Shown here one piece after another: positions 12,090 through 24,559 of a stretch of 64,000 nt of DNA. The notes below the pieces were generated by a model. The model worked only from the letters and a program-made list of their open reading frames with translations. It made no database searches and was not told the origin of the DNA. The number at the start of each line of letters is the position of its first letter. Positions within the stretch are counted from its first letter, which is position 1. A program made the translations under genes and the position numbers. The stretch spans positions 106,966,881 through 107,030,880 of the forward strand of contig JALJCS010000001.1 in assembly GCA_023055355.1 (NCBI GenBank). The letters run 5' to 3'. The stretch comes from Agelaius tricolor (Eukaryota; Chordata; Aves; Passeriformes; Icteridae).

Positions 12090-14510
12090 TGTACAGATAC
12101 TATTGTAGGCCTTATCCAAGTTGGCCAGAGTAAAGACTATAAATGATTTGGAGTTGGAGCTAAGAATTCCAGAAAGTGTTGTAAGAATTTTTTATTTTTC
12201 CTTATCAAAATTTAAAAAAGCACCAGCAGAACAGATAAAATGTCTGAGGATTTCTATAGTGATCTGATAGAAAAATATGTAGGAATTTATCAATGACCTG
12301 AATTGCTCAATGAAGAAAATCCTGCTGTGATTATTAAGTAAAGGAGAATTAAAAGCATAAATTGACAAATATATGTCCTCCCTGATATTGCACATATTTA
12401 AATTCTGTCCCAGATAACTCAGGATTGCTTGGAATGGGAGACAGAGACAAAAATGTTGTCAAGAATTTTGCCAGGATTCCAGACATCGGGGGATGTGTAA
12501 GGCTGTAGATATCTGAACAACTCTGAGAGCAAATGTCTTGGATCTGTGTGTATGAGCATTCCAAGCTACATTGGAATTCCTTCATGCCTACACAACAGGC
12601 CGTGACACTGTGTAAGCACTAGCTCAGCAGTAATGAAAATATTCCTCTGTTATAACCCTGATTTGAGCACAAATCCAAACCATACTAGTTAATGTGAAGA
12701 AAATTGCTGCTACCCCAGAAATAAAGAGCACACTACGTTTTGTCATAGCATAGCTTCTGCCTGCCCAGGCGTGTGATTTCTTTAAGGAATTGTAATTTCA
12801 CCTGAAAAATTGTTTTTCTTACAGTTATTTTCTTTGAGATATTTAATATAAACTTCCCAAGTTTATTAACAACTATTTTCACACATAGGTTTTGCTCTGA
12901 TACCATCTCTGTTTCTCAAGAATTATTCGGTGATCCTTGTCATTTAAACTGTTTTCAACTTTCACGTTTTCTGTTAGGTCTTTGTTCTTGTCAGTACTAC
13001 ATCTTGAAGAGCTCTTCTGGAGTCATTTGTTTACCTGTTTTTTGAGAAATTTCTGTCAAAACATCCTAGTAGTTTGGCTGGACAATTTATTTCATGTTTG
13101 TTCTTTGCTAATTGTATAAAGATCTGTGATGTACTTTCTGAAAATATGGCTGTAACCTTACTTATTTCAATAGGAGTTTATAGCAGCTCTTTTAAGAACA
13201 AGATTCTTCCCTGCATTCTCCTTTTCATTTCTTTGGGTAAAATCTTATGTACTAAAATTCCAGTTATATGTGGATATAACATTTAAATCATGGGAAAACT
13301 CAAGGCAGAAGATGACATTAGGAGTGTTGATTTATTAAAGCAGTCAGGCGCCTGTGGAATCAGGTGCCTTTAACCCCACTGAGTGCTGACGTGGGGATTT
13401 AGGACTGTAAGAATTTTCTTAAGTTGTCCTGGAGAGTTTATCTGAATGTTCACTGAGTCTTGTGTTTGGTGCAATGATTGAATATACTATTATTTGTCTT
13501 ACCTTACTTGATTTTTTTTCCTTTTTAATTATAAAAAATGAAAAGAATCTCTCCCAAAAATGAGCAAAGACCGAGTTGCATATTTAACCTAACAAACACA
13601 GCTTGAATATTGGTTCCATATTGCAGTGGAAAATTACCAATTGTTCTTTGTAATTTTCCCTTTAATTTTCTACTTGAGAAAGGTCACACTGTACTGAGAA
13701 ACAGATATAAAAATACTGTTTTGCAAAATGTAAATTTTCTTCCTATAATTATGGTTTTTCTGCCAATCATTTTAATTTGTTTGCTGTCTGTGCATCAATT
13801 AATGCAAAAAAATATTACATTGTAATTTGGTTTAAACATTAGAAGATAAATGCTTAAAGAAATTTAATTCATTTTTCATGGAATGCCTATTATAGAACTT
13901 ACTTTTTGTGTAAATGTTCTCAGGTTTTGCTTCAGTCTTGTAAATAGTAGCCTATAACTTGAGGCAACAGAGAAGTAGGTGCTTTCACTGACTTTTTCCT
14001 TCCCATGTGGGTTTTTTATGCTTTGCCTAACAAAGCATTGAGAAAACAGTTTAAATACTTGTATAAATGAAAGTGTAAAATCTAATATCTAAAATATTTC
14101 ATCAATGTTTGGAGTTTTAATGAATTTTTTTCAGTTGCCAAAGCACGTTGTTTCTGCATTTTAAAAGGCTTATGTTGTCCATCCAAACAATACATTTTAT
14201 ATTACTGTATAATGCAAATAGTTAGGGAACACACTTAAATTTAGTGTGTATATGCATTCCTTGAAGACGTGTTGAGAGTGTATTTTTTCCCAAAAAAAAA
14301 AAAGACAAAGTGAATCTTTGAAAATATATGAAGACATCAGACATACACAGACAAAGCCAAAAGGTTTCTGGTTTTCACATTATTTTGTTTTACAGGGAGT
14401 GATGTCATGAGTGTATGCATATGTAAGCACATGAGTGTCTACTACTTTAGGCTAAAATGAGAAGAAAGGTGTGGGGGCACTCATTATCCATTCTGTCTTA
14501 ATTCTTACAG

Positions 14511-14717
14511 GAAGAGCCATATGTTATGTTCAAGAAGTCTGACAAACCCTTGTATGGAAATGATCGTTTTGAAGGTTATTGCATTGACCTCCTCAGGGAG
14601 CTGTCTACTATCCTTGGATTTTCCTATGAGATTAGACTGGTGGAAGATGGAAAGTATGGAGCCCAAGAAGATGCCAGCGGACAGTGGAATGGAATGGTTC
14701 GTGAATTAATTGATCAT
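14511..14717 (+). CDS. GRIK2: GRIK2 internal exon: S1 ligand-binding segment (partial CDS)
   Basis: The exon is 207 bp, 69 codons in phase 0, starting [20 protein letters not shown] and ending GMVRELIDH. It has a good acceptor (ttaattcttacag) and a consensus donor gtaagt at 14718. It covers about residues 440-508 of GluK2, most of the S1 lobe of the extracellular bilobed glutamate-binding domain. Y488, the aromatic residue that closes over the ligand, is in the motif DGKYG at codon 49. The sequence reads [13 protein letters not shown] and [11 protein letters not shown], which separates GRIK2 from GRIK1 (LDLLKELSNILGF and VKLVPDGKYG, from memory). Differences from the mammalian protein are a few conservative substitutions, as expected for a bird. 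No stop, frameshift or splice damage is seen. An AT-rich palindromic tract begins about 35 nt after the donor. Confidence 0.98.
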
Positions 14718-14751
14718 GTAAGTCAAGTTTTACAAGCTTTTAAATATGCTT

Positions 14752-14839
14752 ATATTTTAATTTATATATTAAATATAAATTTATATATTTAATTTATATA
14801 TTAAATTATATTTAATTTATATATTAAATATAAATTTAG
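14752..14839. repeat. AT-rich tandem/palindromic tract just after a GRIK2 donor site
   Basis: Almost 90 bases contain only A and T, built from blocks such as tttaatttatatattaaata repeated about three times, with neighbouring copies also related as reverse complements. It starts about 35 nt downstream of the exon donor at 14718. Such tracts extrude cruciforms and tend to vary in length. It may also form alternative stems in the pre-mRNA near the 5' splice site. Confidence 0.8.
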
Positions 14840-16941
14840 ATTTCAAACCTTTCTATAAAAATTGTAAAACTTTTATGATAATTCTGTTTGAATACTACTG
14901 TTTTCAAGATGCAGATGTTTTAAGAATTGATGCAAGTAGATGGGTATTAATTATTTCTTTAGTGTAGAATTTGTAAAATAAAGCATCTCTGTTTTGCCCA
15001 TAGGCAGTGGTTTTTTTGGTCTCGCTTTTCCATAGCATATGTCTAAGTCAAAATATGAAATAAATAGTACTCAGAATTTATTTCTGAGAACATATGTAAG
15101 AAGTTTTATAACAAAATTATTGTTTATAACAAAATTTGCTACAGCAATACAAGTGAGGTCTCCTTTTCTGATCGTGAATCTGAGATTTTTGTCTTAGAGA
15201 AATTTCTCTGTGTATAGTGTAAGCACACATATAATTTGATATTTTCATCTTTCTTGAAATTTTTACAATAAAGCACAGGAAGTAAGACAAAAGTGTCAAC
15301 ATATGCTGATGGAACAAAACAATGTCACACCAGATATCATTAGAATTGACTGTAAGTGATTAGGGGAGGTATTACTTCAGGTTCTTCAAAATATGCTTTC
15401 TCAGTTGGTCATGCCAGTTGAATTCTGTCTCTTAGAAAAATTTTGATAAATTTAAAAATTATGTCATTGCTCCTTTCTGCACTTATTTGGGTGAGTTGCT
15501 TGATAGCATTTGCTCTATAGACATGAGGTCAAAGATTGAGATGAAACATATTCTGCACATCACTGACATTTAAAATAGATAGAAGACTGTAGTTAATTCA
15601 AGTGGAACCTCTTAATGATGGCAAAAGCTGCATGAATCACTTGAAACAATATTTACTGATCTTGTTTCAATTTGCTTTAAGATTTCAGCAGATGGGATGA
15701 AAGATGTGCTAATCAAATTATTCATATTTACTAGGAAGGTTGTGCTTCATGCTTTTCTAGTAAATGGTAATCTGGAATTGGTGTTGCAACAGATGTTGAT
15801 TATGCCTGGCTTCACACATTTAAGAAGAATGCGTGGGAGTATTATGGTTATGTTATCTTTAAATGTGTGTATTTATAATACCTAGTACACACACATAGAA
15901 AGCAAATTTATTTAGCTGGACTCTCTGTCCATCGCTATAAATGTGCATTTTTACACATGAATAAGTGCAAAGGCCTGTTAAACTATTAGATTTGATGCTT
16001 GTTAGGTAACATCCTCATCTGGAACTAATGTTCCATGATTGAGGTAGATATTGTGGAAGTATTTGTTCATAATCAAATATAAATCACAGTTTCATCCACC
16101 TCTTATTATTCAGCCTTAAAGCATTCTTAAGAAAACTCTAGTATGGCCTCCAAAGCTTTACACTAAGATAATCTTGAAAAAAAAAAGCATTTGAACAAGT
16201 TGCAGAAATAAAGTGTCAGAAACAGTAGCTTTCCCCATCTTTCCTCTTCATAACACAGAATGAAACAAGTAGTCTTTTCCCCATAAATTATATACAACTA
16301 AACACAGATTAAAATTTATTTTTATTTATTTCTTTTTGTTCTATTCAAATGATTTTTACTTAGGAGTCAGAAACATTTAGAGACTGTGTTAGTACACATG
16401 GAAAATGTAGTCCAACTTCCTAATCTGGACCATAATTTTTACTAGTCTCTCTAAATTAAAAAATTTTTGCTTTAATTTTTTGTCTTTTTATCAATTCTTA
16501 CTTTATAATCTATTTGAATGCATGCAATCTATTTGAATATATGTAATTTATTTATACATCTGTGCCCTTTATTTACATCCATGTTATTAGTAAAATTAGT
16601 TGCATTTTACTAGCAAGCAACACTTCAGACCTCAAAAGTGAGGCAAAAGAATTTAGTGAAGGACTCCAGACAGGCAGTTACCACATTGGGTGCTTCCATA
16701 TGGTCGGTACTTCACATGCTCCATTAGCTTTCCAGTCTTTTTTTTTCCCCCTAGAGAATATTTTTAAATTGTTGTAAAGGTTTTCTTTCCTATAAAGTAA
16801 TTTAATAAACTCAATTTGTTTATTTTTGAAAGATGAAATGATTCTATATTTTTCAACTAGAGTTTCTAATTAAAATAGACTACACAATAAAGATGGTTCT
16901 TAGCCGTAGCAGTTAAATCTTTTGAAAGATGTTTTTAGAAT

Positions 16942-16974
16942 TTTTTTTTGTTTTTTTTTGTTTTATCTGTCAGT
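16942..16974 (+). promoter_or_regulatory. Cryptic 3' splice-site-like sequence
   Basis: Two runs of nine or more T separated by single G lead into ttttatctgtcag. This is textbook acceptor architecture: a long pyrimidine tract directly followed by CAG. The sequence downstream (ttaagttcagag...) shows no GRIK2-like coding and no clear partner donor in frame, so I call it a decoy or cryptic acceptor rather than an exon boundary. It may also simply be a relic of a poly-T tail. Confidence 0.35.
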
Positions 16975-19020
16975 TAAGTTCAGAGAGAAAGGTCACCATG
17001 CTGTAGTATATATGTTTTCAAGGGTATCATGTAAAATGCATAATCCAAGAATAAATTAAATGGATAATTTTGGTATATTATGTGCATAGACAGGAAAATG
17101 AACCATTTATATAAAGATTAAAAGTACTAAATAAATCTAAGATTTAAATAAACTGTTTAATTCAGCGTTTAGTCACTTTGCATAATTGCTGGGGCTTGAA
17201 ATTCTAAATAAAATAAAGATAATGCTATCTGAGTTGAACTTAGCATATGATGTCAGTCTCAGGATTTAAATTTTATAGTATGAGCAGAGTCTGAAGCGTT
17301 TACATCAGGCTCTGTTTGTGTTCAATCTGCTTTTCCATAGTTTGCTTATGTTTCTTTCCTTGACTGTTTTATTTAGAGTTCACACCTGCATTCTATATCA
17401 GTCTCCAAGCAATAAGTAGTTTCTTTTTGAATTTGTGGTAAATGCTGTCAGTGAAAATTATATAGTGATTCCTTCCCTTTGGCAACTGACAATGAATTCT
17501 TGTTGGAAAAAACACACTGGTCTCAGGAGTTGCAAATGTAAGACAAATATTAGCTAGGACAGCAAATCCAGATGACATTTCCTATGAATAAATTTTGAAT
17601 TGAATTTTTCCACTTAAATGCTCTGATTTCTTTCCCACAATTTTTCATTGAGTATTTTATCCGCTTCTCAGGTTAGTTCAAGATATGACTGCTACATTTT
17701 TAAGGGAGGAGGAGCTAAGTTCCAGTTATCTCCATTCTTTATGGATGAATTCTTCATAAAAAAGTATTCTTTCTTGCTGCCTTTGGTTCAAAAACCTTAT
17801 GAAAGGACAGATTTATTGAAGGGGTTTTGAACTGAATCATAAATTCTGGAGAATTTCAGGTTGTTCTTAAGTACTAAAAGTTGTCATGTCACTGTCTTAT
17901 ATTGCATGTGACATATAGGTTAAGCATGCAAGTTATATTCCAATATAGCTAGCACAGACAGAATGAAAATATATAATTTTATTTGTAGAAAATTTGACAT
18001 CCTACTTTACAGATCCAAAAGTACTTGAAAAAATTCTTAACATTGGGTTCCAAAACAGGAAAAAATTACTGTTTTATACTCTGACAAGGCTATAAATGAA
18101 AAATCCACTGGGAAATAATTTGTTATTATATATACATGATTAAAAATAACAATTTTTGAGGGGTTCTTTGAATGATTCTTCTACAGCACAAAGCTTATGC
18201 ATTAAGAGTACACTTCAGGCCTTACAGGTTTTTTTTTTAATTCATAAATAATTACAGAAAAGGTCAAATTTTTAGATAATGATCTTTGATCATATGTGAG
18301 GATTAAATTGGAATTTTCTTTGTCTCTAAGAATACGATGGAATTTCAGCTTGGAGGAATTTTACACAGTTGAACATTTAGAAAGAACTTTTGAGCTTGAG
18401 TTAACTTTAGACATAATGTTTTTTACTTCACTATATTTTGAATTTTTCATAATCAATATCAATTTTTCAAAATAAATACACATCAAATACATTTTGAAAA
18501 ATAATAGTAGTAGCTTTTTATTCTTTTAATAACAGAATAGATGGTTTAAATACTTTTAGTGATTTTTCCTCCAGTAACCCATTGGTTTCTTTCTCTTATT
18601 TTAAATTAAGATCTTTATGATCTTGAACACCTGTAGCCAAACTCTTTGTGTTATTGCGTAGAAGTCAAAAAAAACACCTTCTGGTAACTGATTGTGTAGA
18701 TGTTTGGTTCCTTCCTTTTTGAGCCAGTGAAATTTTACTTTCTTCCACCTTGTTTTTTCCACATTCTTCCATTTCAAATGTCATTTCATCATATTGTTTG
18801 GAGTCTACCTCTTTCCTTCATACTTACAGGAAACCCTCCCATGTAGAAACTCACAAGGAAAGGCTACAGAACATCTCTCCCCTCTTTGTTCTTGTAATTT
18901 TCATGGAAAAGGTCTGACAGTTGAGATTTTCAGTACAAAGGAGGATAATTTAGCCATGACTCTTTTATTAGTGAAAATCTCAGAAGATTTGATGGCAATA
19001 GGCAGTTAGAGAATCTTTAG

Positions 19021-19088
19021 AGGAAGGAAGGAAGGAAGGAAGGAAGGAAGGAAGGAAGGAAGGAAGGAAGGAAGGAAGGAAGGAAGGA
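19021..19088 (+). repeat. (AGGA)17 microsatellite
   Basis: Sixty-eight bases consist of uninterrupted AGGA units. All bases are purines on this strand, so the tract can adopt triplex conformations, and GGAA arrays present tandem ETS-factor cores. Perfect purity suggests recent expansion and probable length polymorphism between individuals. It lies in the middle of the 14.4-kb intron with no exon nearby. Confidence 0.97.
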
Positions 19089-22000
19089 CAATATTTCTCT
19101 TTTCATCATTATTAAACTGGCTCAGCAGTAACACTGGTTGACTATCAGTGCTCTTTAAAGCACCATGTCACATTCATGGCTTCCCCATTTTCTTAGTGGA
19201 ACTAGAATCTGCAACTGCATCTCAGGTGTCAAATGATGAAAATTTCACTCATGTTAAAGGTTTTCTATATATAAAAAAAAATTATCTCTGATGCTTTGAG
19301 GGTTAATAGACCATAAATAACATAGTGTTTTGGCAAGTCTGCAGTTCAGCTATTGATGCTTGAACCAGCAACTCTGGTAAATATACATAGATGGTAAGCT
19401 GAATGACTACTGATTTCCATTAACCCTGTTTTACTGTTGTATTTCTAGTATCTCAGCATTTTATTTTATTTTTACTACTTCTCTTAAAAAATAAGACACA
19501 ATTCACTTTTTCGCGTTCTCTCTGTAAGAAAAAAAGTATAACAAAATAAATGCTACTGTTTTGTTTCAGTTTTATTTTCCTTCTTGGTTTGTATTTTCAG
19601 CTTTTTCATGTTTTATTTATAATTTATCTCTTTCCCCATTTTTCTGTTTAGCTATTTGAAAGCCATCTCTTATGAATGCATTTTTATCCTTATTTATTTA
19701 TTTAGGTATTTATTTATTTACCTTGCAGATTAAGCATTACTATTCTATGATGAAGGTCTCTTCTCTGAATTTCCAGTAATCATTATTAGGTACATTTATT
19801 AATCTATGTTGGAAGTCAGGCACAACTGTCTTTTTAAATAAAGCTACTAATCTGCATTATTCAATATTTAAAAATATATTCCAACTTCTTCCAGTTATTC
19901 TGTATTATGATTTAGCACCCATGACTATTTAACTGTTAAGTGCCTTTAACATACCTTTCATATGTGTTTTTGCTGTTTTAATTATTCATATTGGCTTCCA
20001 GTTTTTATTGTTTGCATGTTTTCTTTCCTCATTTCATTTCTGTGTGAAACATGTCCTGGGGTCATAGGATAATTTCTTATGATAATTTGTAATATGCCAG
20101 AAAATATCACTTGTCCTTTTAGTGCTTTTCAGTCTAATGGCTAATTCATTAATCCACAACTTCAAGTGCTCTGACCTTTTATTTCCAAAGTAATTTGTCT
20201 CAAGCTGAATAAGCACCAGTTCGTCCCTGACAAGCAACTAGTTGTATCTCATCTGTTGCTTGAGATCCTGTTTTTAACTTAAAGTGAACTGCATATATCC
20301 ATAGACTCACAAAACCCCTCTTCAAATATTTCTCATGTCTGAATTTATCAATGTAATTCACTCAGATATGCCATACTATGCACCTTCTGTTTCTTTTTGT
20401 TTATTTGTTTGTTTAAAGTAAAGGATCAAAGAGATGGTCTTCTACATGACAAGACAATCTCATTTCAAACCAAGAGCTAAGCATCCATCTCTATGCTCAC
20501 AAGTCGACAATTTTCATGGCTACTTTGTCACTCTCTAATAAAGGTTATATATGATATTCCATGGAAAAATGTCCAAACAGATCCTAACTCAGCAAAAGGT
20601 ATGCAGAAAGTAAACTTCAGGTAGAGATGCATAAATCCACAAAAACTCCCAGGGAAATGGAAAAAAAAAAAAAAAGTCAGTAATCTAATATGCCAAAGAA
20701 ATACTAATCCAGAAGTTCAGACCTAGTTTTCAAAACTATGTATTAATTCAGTAAGGAATACATATGTGCATATATGAATTCCCTATTAAATTGTTACTGA
20801 TTTCAAGTACAGAACAGATGAAGATGCACTTTCCAATATAACAGCAGTTTTAAGTGAGCAATTTGTTTTCCAAAGAACAAGGAATTTCCAGACAGTCTGC
20901 ATTTAATAAAGAAAGGCCCAGCAAAATTTCCAATAATGCAGTAAGGCATAGAGAGTAACAAAGTATTAAAATTTTTCCGAAAGGGTTATAAATGTTAATT
21001 CATTATTTTTTGAGCTAATCGTGTTCTATGCTTCCTAAAGAAACTGGATGAAAAATTTTTACTACATTCTCAGTGATTTGACACCAAAGGTGGCAGGGGA
21101 CTTTGGCAGTACTTCTTCAAAGTGCTCTGAGACATATGGATATTTTTTCTGGAGATCTGTACTCCAGGGGTGGTTTATTTGAAATTCTTGACACTAAAAG
21201 TAAGTGAATATTGTTTTCTTGTTTGTTTAGCTACGATATGACTATGTATTTTTTTACAGTTAGGGTATTATAGACACCCCTTGCTAATGCACTTGGGTTT
21301 ATATAATGATTAGTTTTCAATTACAGAGAAATATTGTACAGCAAATAGTTGTAATTAACTTTCACCATGCTGCCAGCAAAGTGAATCATAGCCAATCAAG
21401 GAAGTGGCATTAAGTTTTTCAAATTAAACTCCAAACAATAATACTTTAGCTCCAGCATCATCTATGCTTACAGTAATGATTAGGAATTGATTGGATCCAG
21501 GGTTAGGGCTGTATTCATGATAGTATTACATTTTTCATATCCTCATACCTTTACCTGATCTTTTACTTTTGGTGGTATAATGATAGTGAAGAATGGTAGA
21601 AAATAACATTGGGATTTTTGTTTCTATGTGTATGCCTGCTGAAGTGAAGTACATGAGAAAAATAGAATTCTCTAATAGCAGAGTTAATTTCCATTGCGGC
21701 TTATCCCTTTTATTAGGGATTATTAATAATTCTGCAATTTATCTTTTATCATCTCCAAAGAATTTCAACATATCTCATGAAAGATAGGGAGGAGGGGCTG
21801 TGGAAACCTTGAGTATGTCAATTTTCATGGAAATACCATTTTGGTAGAAGAGTTTCAGGGTGTGCTTGTGGGAGATGTGTCTCTGGGAATGATGACTGAA
21901 ACACATCATCCATACTGTTTGGGGAACTGCAAAGTATCAAGTCTGATCTGTTATTCTCAGGGCAACACGATTACTTCAGGAAAGAGCAAAGATGTTTCTG

Positions 22001-22258
22001 TGGCCACTTTTCTTAACTGAACAGTCTTGTCTTTGTTATAACACTTTACCAATAATATAAGTGTGGATCTTCCCATAGTTTTTTGCTTTTATAATTTGAA
22101 ATTAGGAAAATTTACAATATTTCAATAGACCTTTTGAGGGCCAGAAGGATTGCTTTCAACCTAGATTGAAGATCATAAGACATGGGAGTGACAGGGCTGA
22201 ATGCTGCACATGATATTTGAAATAGCTCAATTATTTTTCTATCCAGAAAAACAAAGTT

Positions 22259-22296
22259 TAATTAGAGAGTTCCTGCTGGTTTAGTACTATCATTCT
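22259..22296 (+). repeat. 38-bp dispersed direct repeat, copy 1
   Basis: This 38-bp segment starts taattagagag and ends tagtactatcattct. It recurs at 23660-23697 with a single T/C difference at the twelfth base. The surrounding sequence of the two copies is not similar beyond this block. I do not recognise it as part of a known repeat family. Confidence 0.9.
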
Positions 22297-23659
22297 CAGG
22301 GCACTGAAAATAACTCAGTTGTTTAAGAAAATTATACAAATAGCAAATATAGTTAGAAAAAGACAGTGGGTGCAGCCCTACATAAGTCCAAAATACATGA
22401 AATGAAATCGATTATGTGTGTCTTAGGAAGAAAATCATGTTAATTCTATTTTTTATTTTATTTATTTGATTTCTATTTCTAAAAGGACCTTTTTTGTTAT
22501 TGTTTATAGTAATGATCAATTTTAGTTAAGTCTAAGACCTTGGAATCTAATGATTAATTGAGAATTCCAGGAGGTTGATTTTGTTCATATTAATAATTTT
22601 TACTTCATTAATTAATTAAACTGATGAAACTATAGCTTTCAAAAATTGTTAATTGAGTATTGTTAATCAATAAGAGGTGGCATATTCTTCAGTGATCTAC
22701 TTCCATCCAAATGATATGCAAAAATGTTATCTGATTCCATTGTGAAAAATTGCAGATGACAAAGTAATACAGAAAAATGAGATTAAGTCAAATTTGACAC
22801 AAGTTAAAATTTATTGTGTGATTAAATGAGTTCACTAAAACAATTTGATAAAATCCCATCCATTTGAGAACAGAAATTATGTCAAAAGTAAAAAACCTAG
22901 GAATTTTTCTGCCCTGAGTGCAGTAACTGAAATTCTAGGTGAAAGCTGGTTAGCAACTGGGAAAAAACCTGATACTTCCAGGAAGTTGCAGTAAATCTGG
23001 GAAGTATAACAACAAAAATCTTTTCTACACAAAAGGAATCAACATTACCTGTGTACTTTGTTTCAAGAAGGTGTGTATCAGCATGATGTCTAGTAATTTT
23101 AATGTTTGTTAAATATCTCTAGTACATAAATACAACATTAGAAAGAGTGTGTAAAACAGCAAAGAAGAACTGAAACATTTTATTGTAACTATTCTAATTT
23201 TATTTTATTTTCTTAATGGGGGAGTCTCCCTTTCCTGAATTCTGAGCCACAGTATCACAGTCTTGTAAATTTCTTTGACAATTTCTTCTTTCTGGGGGTA
23301 TGTGAATCCTGCTCTTCTAACAATTAGAAGAAACCTTTGTACAAAATTCCTGAAATTAAGTGATGAAAGCTTTTTTTTACTGTTGAAATGAATAGTCACC
23401 CGAGTTCCTGCTACATATAGTTTCATGGTCTACTGTCTCTACTTCTTTTACATACAATTTGCTTACCTGTTGACTAGACTGAAGTTGGCTCAAAATACTT
23501 CAGTGAAAGTGTATTATAAATCAACAGACAAAAACTATATCTGTTTTTAATGAGTACTCATATTACATCTATTCAGCTCTTAAATCTTATCCATACTGGC
23601 ATAGGCAAATGAGAATTGACTAGCGTAACCCTGAATAAGAGGAAATAATGTAAATTAAC

Positions 23660-23697
23660 TAATTAGAGAGCTCCTGCTGGTTTAGTACTATCATTCT
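23660..23697 (+). repeat. 38-bp dispersed direct repeat, copy 2
   Basis: This is the second copy of the block at 22259-22296, in the same orientation and 1401 bp downstream, with 37 of 38 positions identical. It has C where copy 1 has T at the twelfth base. Possible origins are a templated insertion during break repair or a shared small repeat family. Confidence 0.9.
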
Positions 23698-23924
23698 TCT
23701 AAACATTCATGTAATAACAAAGGAGCAAACAGAAAACAATACCAAAAGTCAGTTCTAGATAACACTATGTTGATCAAAACATATGCTTTATCCTGTTTAA
23801 GTCACTGGAGGAAAGATTTCATGCATTCCATACATTCCATTTTAGTCTAGTTGAATTCATATCAAAAGCTGTTTTTCTGGTAGCGGACAGAATGCAAATT
23901 TCCTCTACAAAACCTTTTGCCTTT

Positions 23925-23950
23925 AAAAAAAAATCTGCCTCTAGGTAAGT
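23925..23950 (+). promoter_or_regulatory. Recursive-splice-site-like motif (acceptor fused to donor)
   Basis: The sequence aaaatctgcctctag ending at 23944 is immediately followed by the perfect 5' splice consensus gtaagt at 23945-23950. A pyrimidine tract plus YAG joined to GTAAGT with no exon between is the signature of a recursive splice site, used in long introns of some vertebrate neuronal genes. It sits about 9.2 kb from the upstream exon and 5.2 kb before the downstream exon. The pyrimidine tract is short and preceded by a run of A, so strength is only moderate. There is no proof of use. Confidence 0.4.
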
Positions 23951-24262
23951 GATCCTGTTGATTTCTGGATCGGGATCCTCTCTAAAAGGAGAGCAGATGA
24001 AAAAACCATTAGTTACCACTGCTGTTCAAGACTTTGCCAAGAAAAGAATTAACCATGCTGACACAAGAGATTCTAAAGAAATGAAATCACTGTGTAATAT
24101 TACTGTCAATGAAATGAATTTGAGTAAACCACCTGTCTTCCAGTGACTTCTTGTTGGTTGCTGAACAAATACTGAGAAGCATCTCAGCAGCTACAAACAT
24201 ATGTGTTAGGTGAGCCAGTATCTAGTGAAACTGTCTTCATATGTCACTTTCTTATGTTGAAG

Positions 24263-24297
24263 TACTTTATTATGTTAATAAAGTAGCAAGTGCTACT
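24263..24297. repeat. Two adjoining overlapping hairpins
   Basis: The arms tactttatta (24263-24272) and taataaagta (24276-24285) form a perfect 10-bp stem with loop tgt. A second stem, agtagc with gctact, shares the agta at its start (24282-24287 and 24292-24297). They are mutually competing folds. Function is unknown. Confidence 0.7.
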
Positions 24298-24559
24298 GTT
24301 CCATCTATAAGGGATATTATTAGCAATTAAGTTTAAATTATACCAATCAGGATACCAAAAATAGGAAGTTATGACAAATTCAGCTATCAAATCTGGATTT
24401 TTTTTTTTTTTTACCTTATGGTATGTTACTCAAATTTGGCAAAGGTAATAATTTCTAGTAACAGCTTTCCAGGACCTGTGAGGAGGTTATCAAGAAGCTC
24501 CATCTGGGCTTTTCACAGAAAAGAGCCTGGCAGGAAGACCAAAGGCAACAAGCATAAAC

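Larger units (their letters stand above)
6291..14510 (+). other. GRIK2: GRIK2 intron, about 8.2 kb
   Basis: This complete intron runs from gtaagc at 6291 to an acceptor reading ttctgtcttaattcttacag at 14510. It is phase 0, with no codon split. It is AT-rich and I see no exon, RNA gene or clear transposon in it. Local structure includes a threefold acttggaatt-like run near 6397-6430, a perfect 13-bp stem palindrome at 11159-11187, a 17-bp direct repeat at 12052/12073, and a GC-richer hairpin-forming patch around 13338-13366. The patch at about 9030-9310 is richer in GC than its surroundings and carries a chance minus-strand frame; I could not assign it to a repeat family. Confidence 0.9.
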
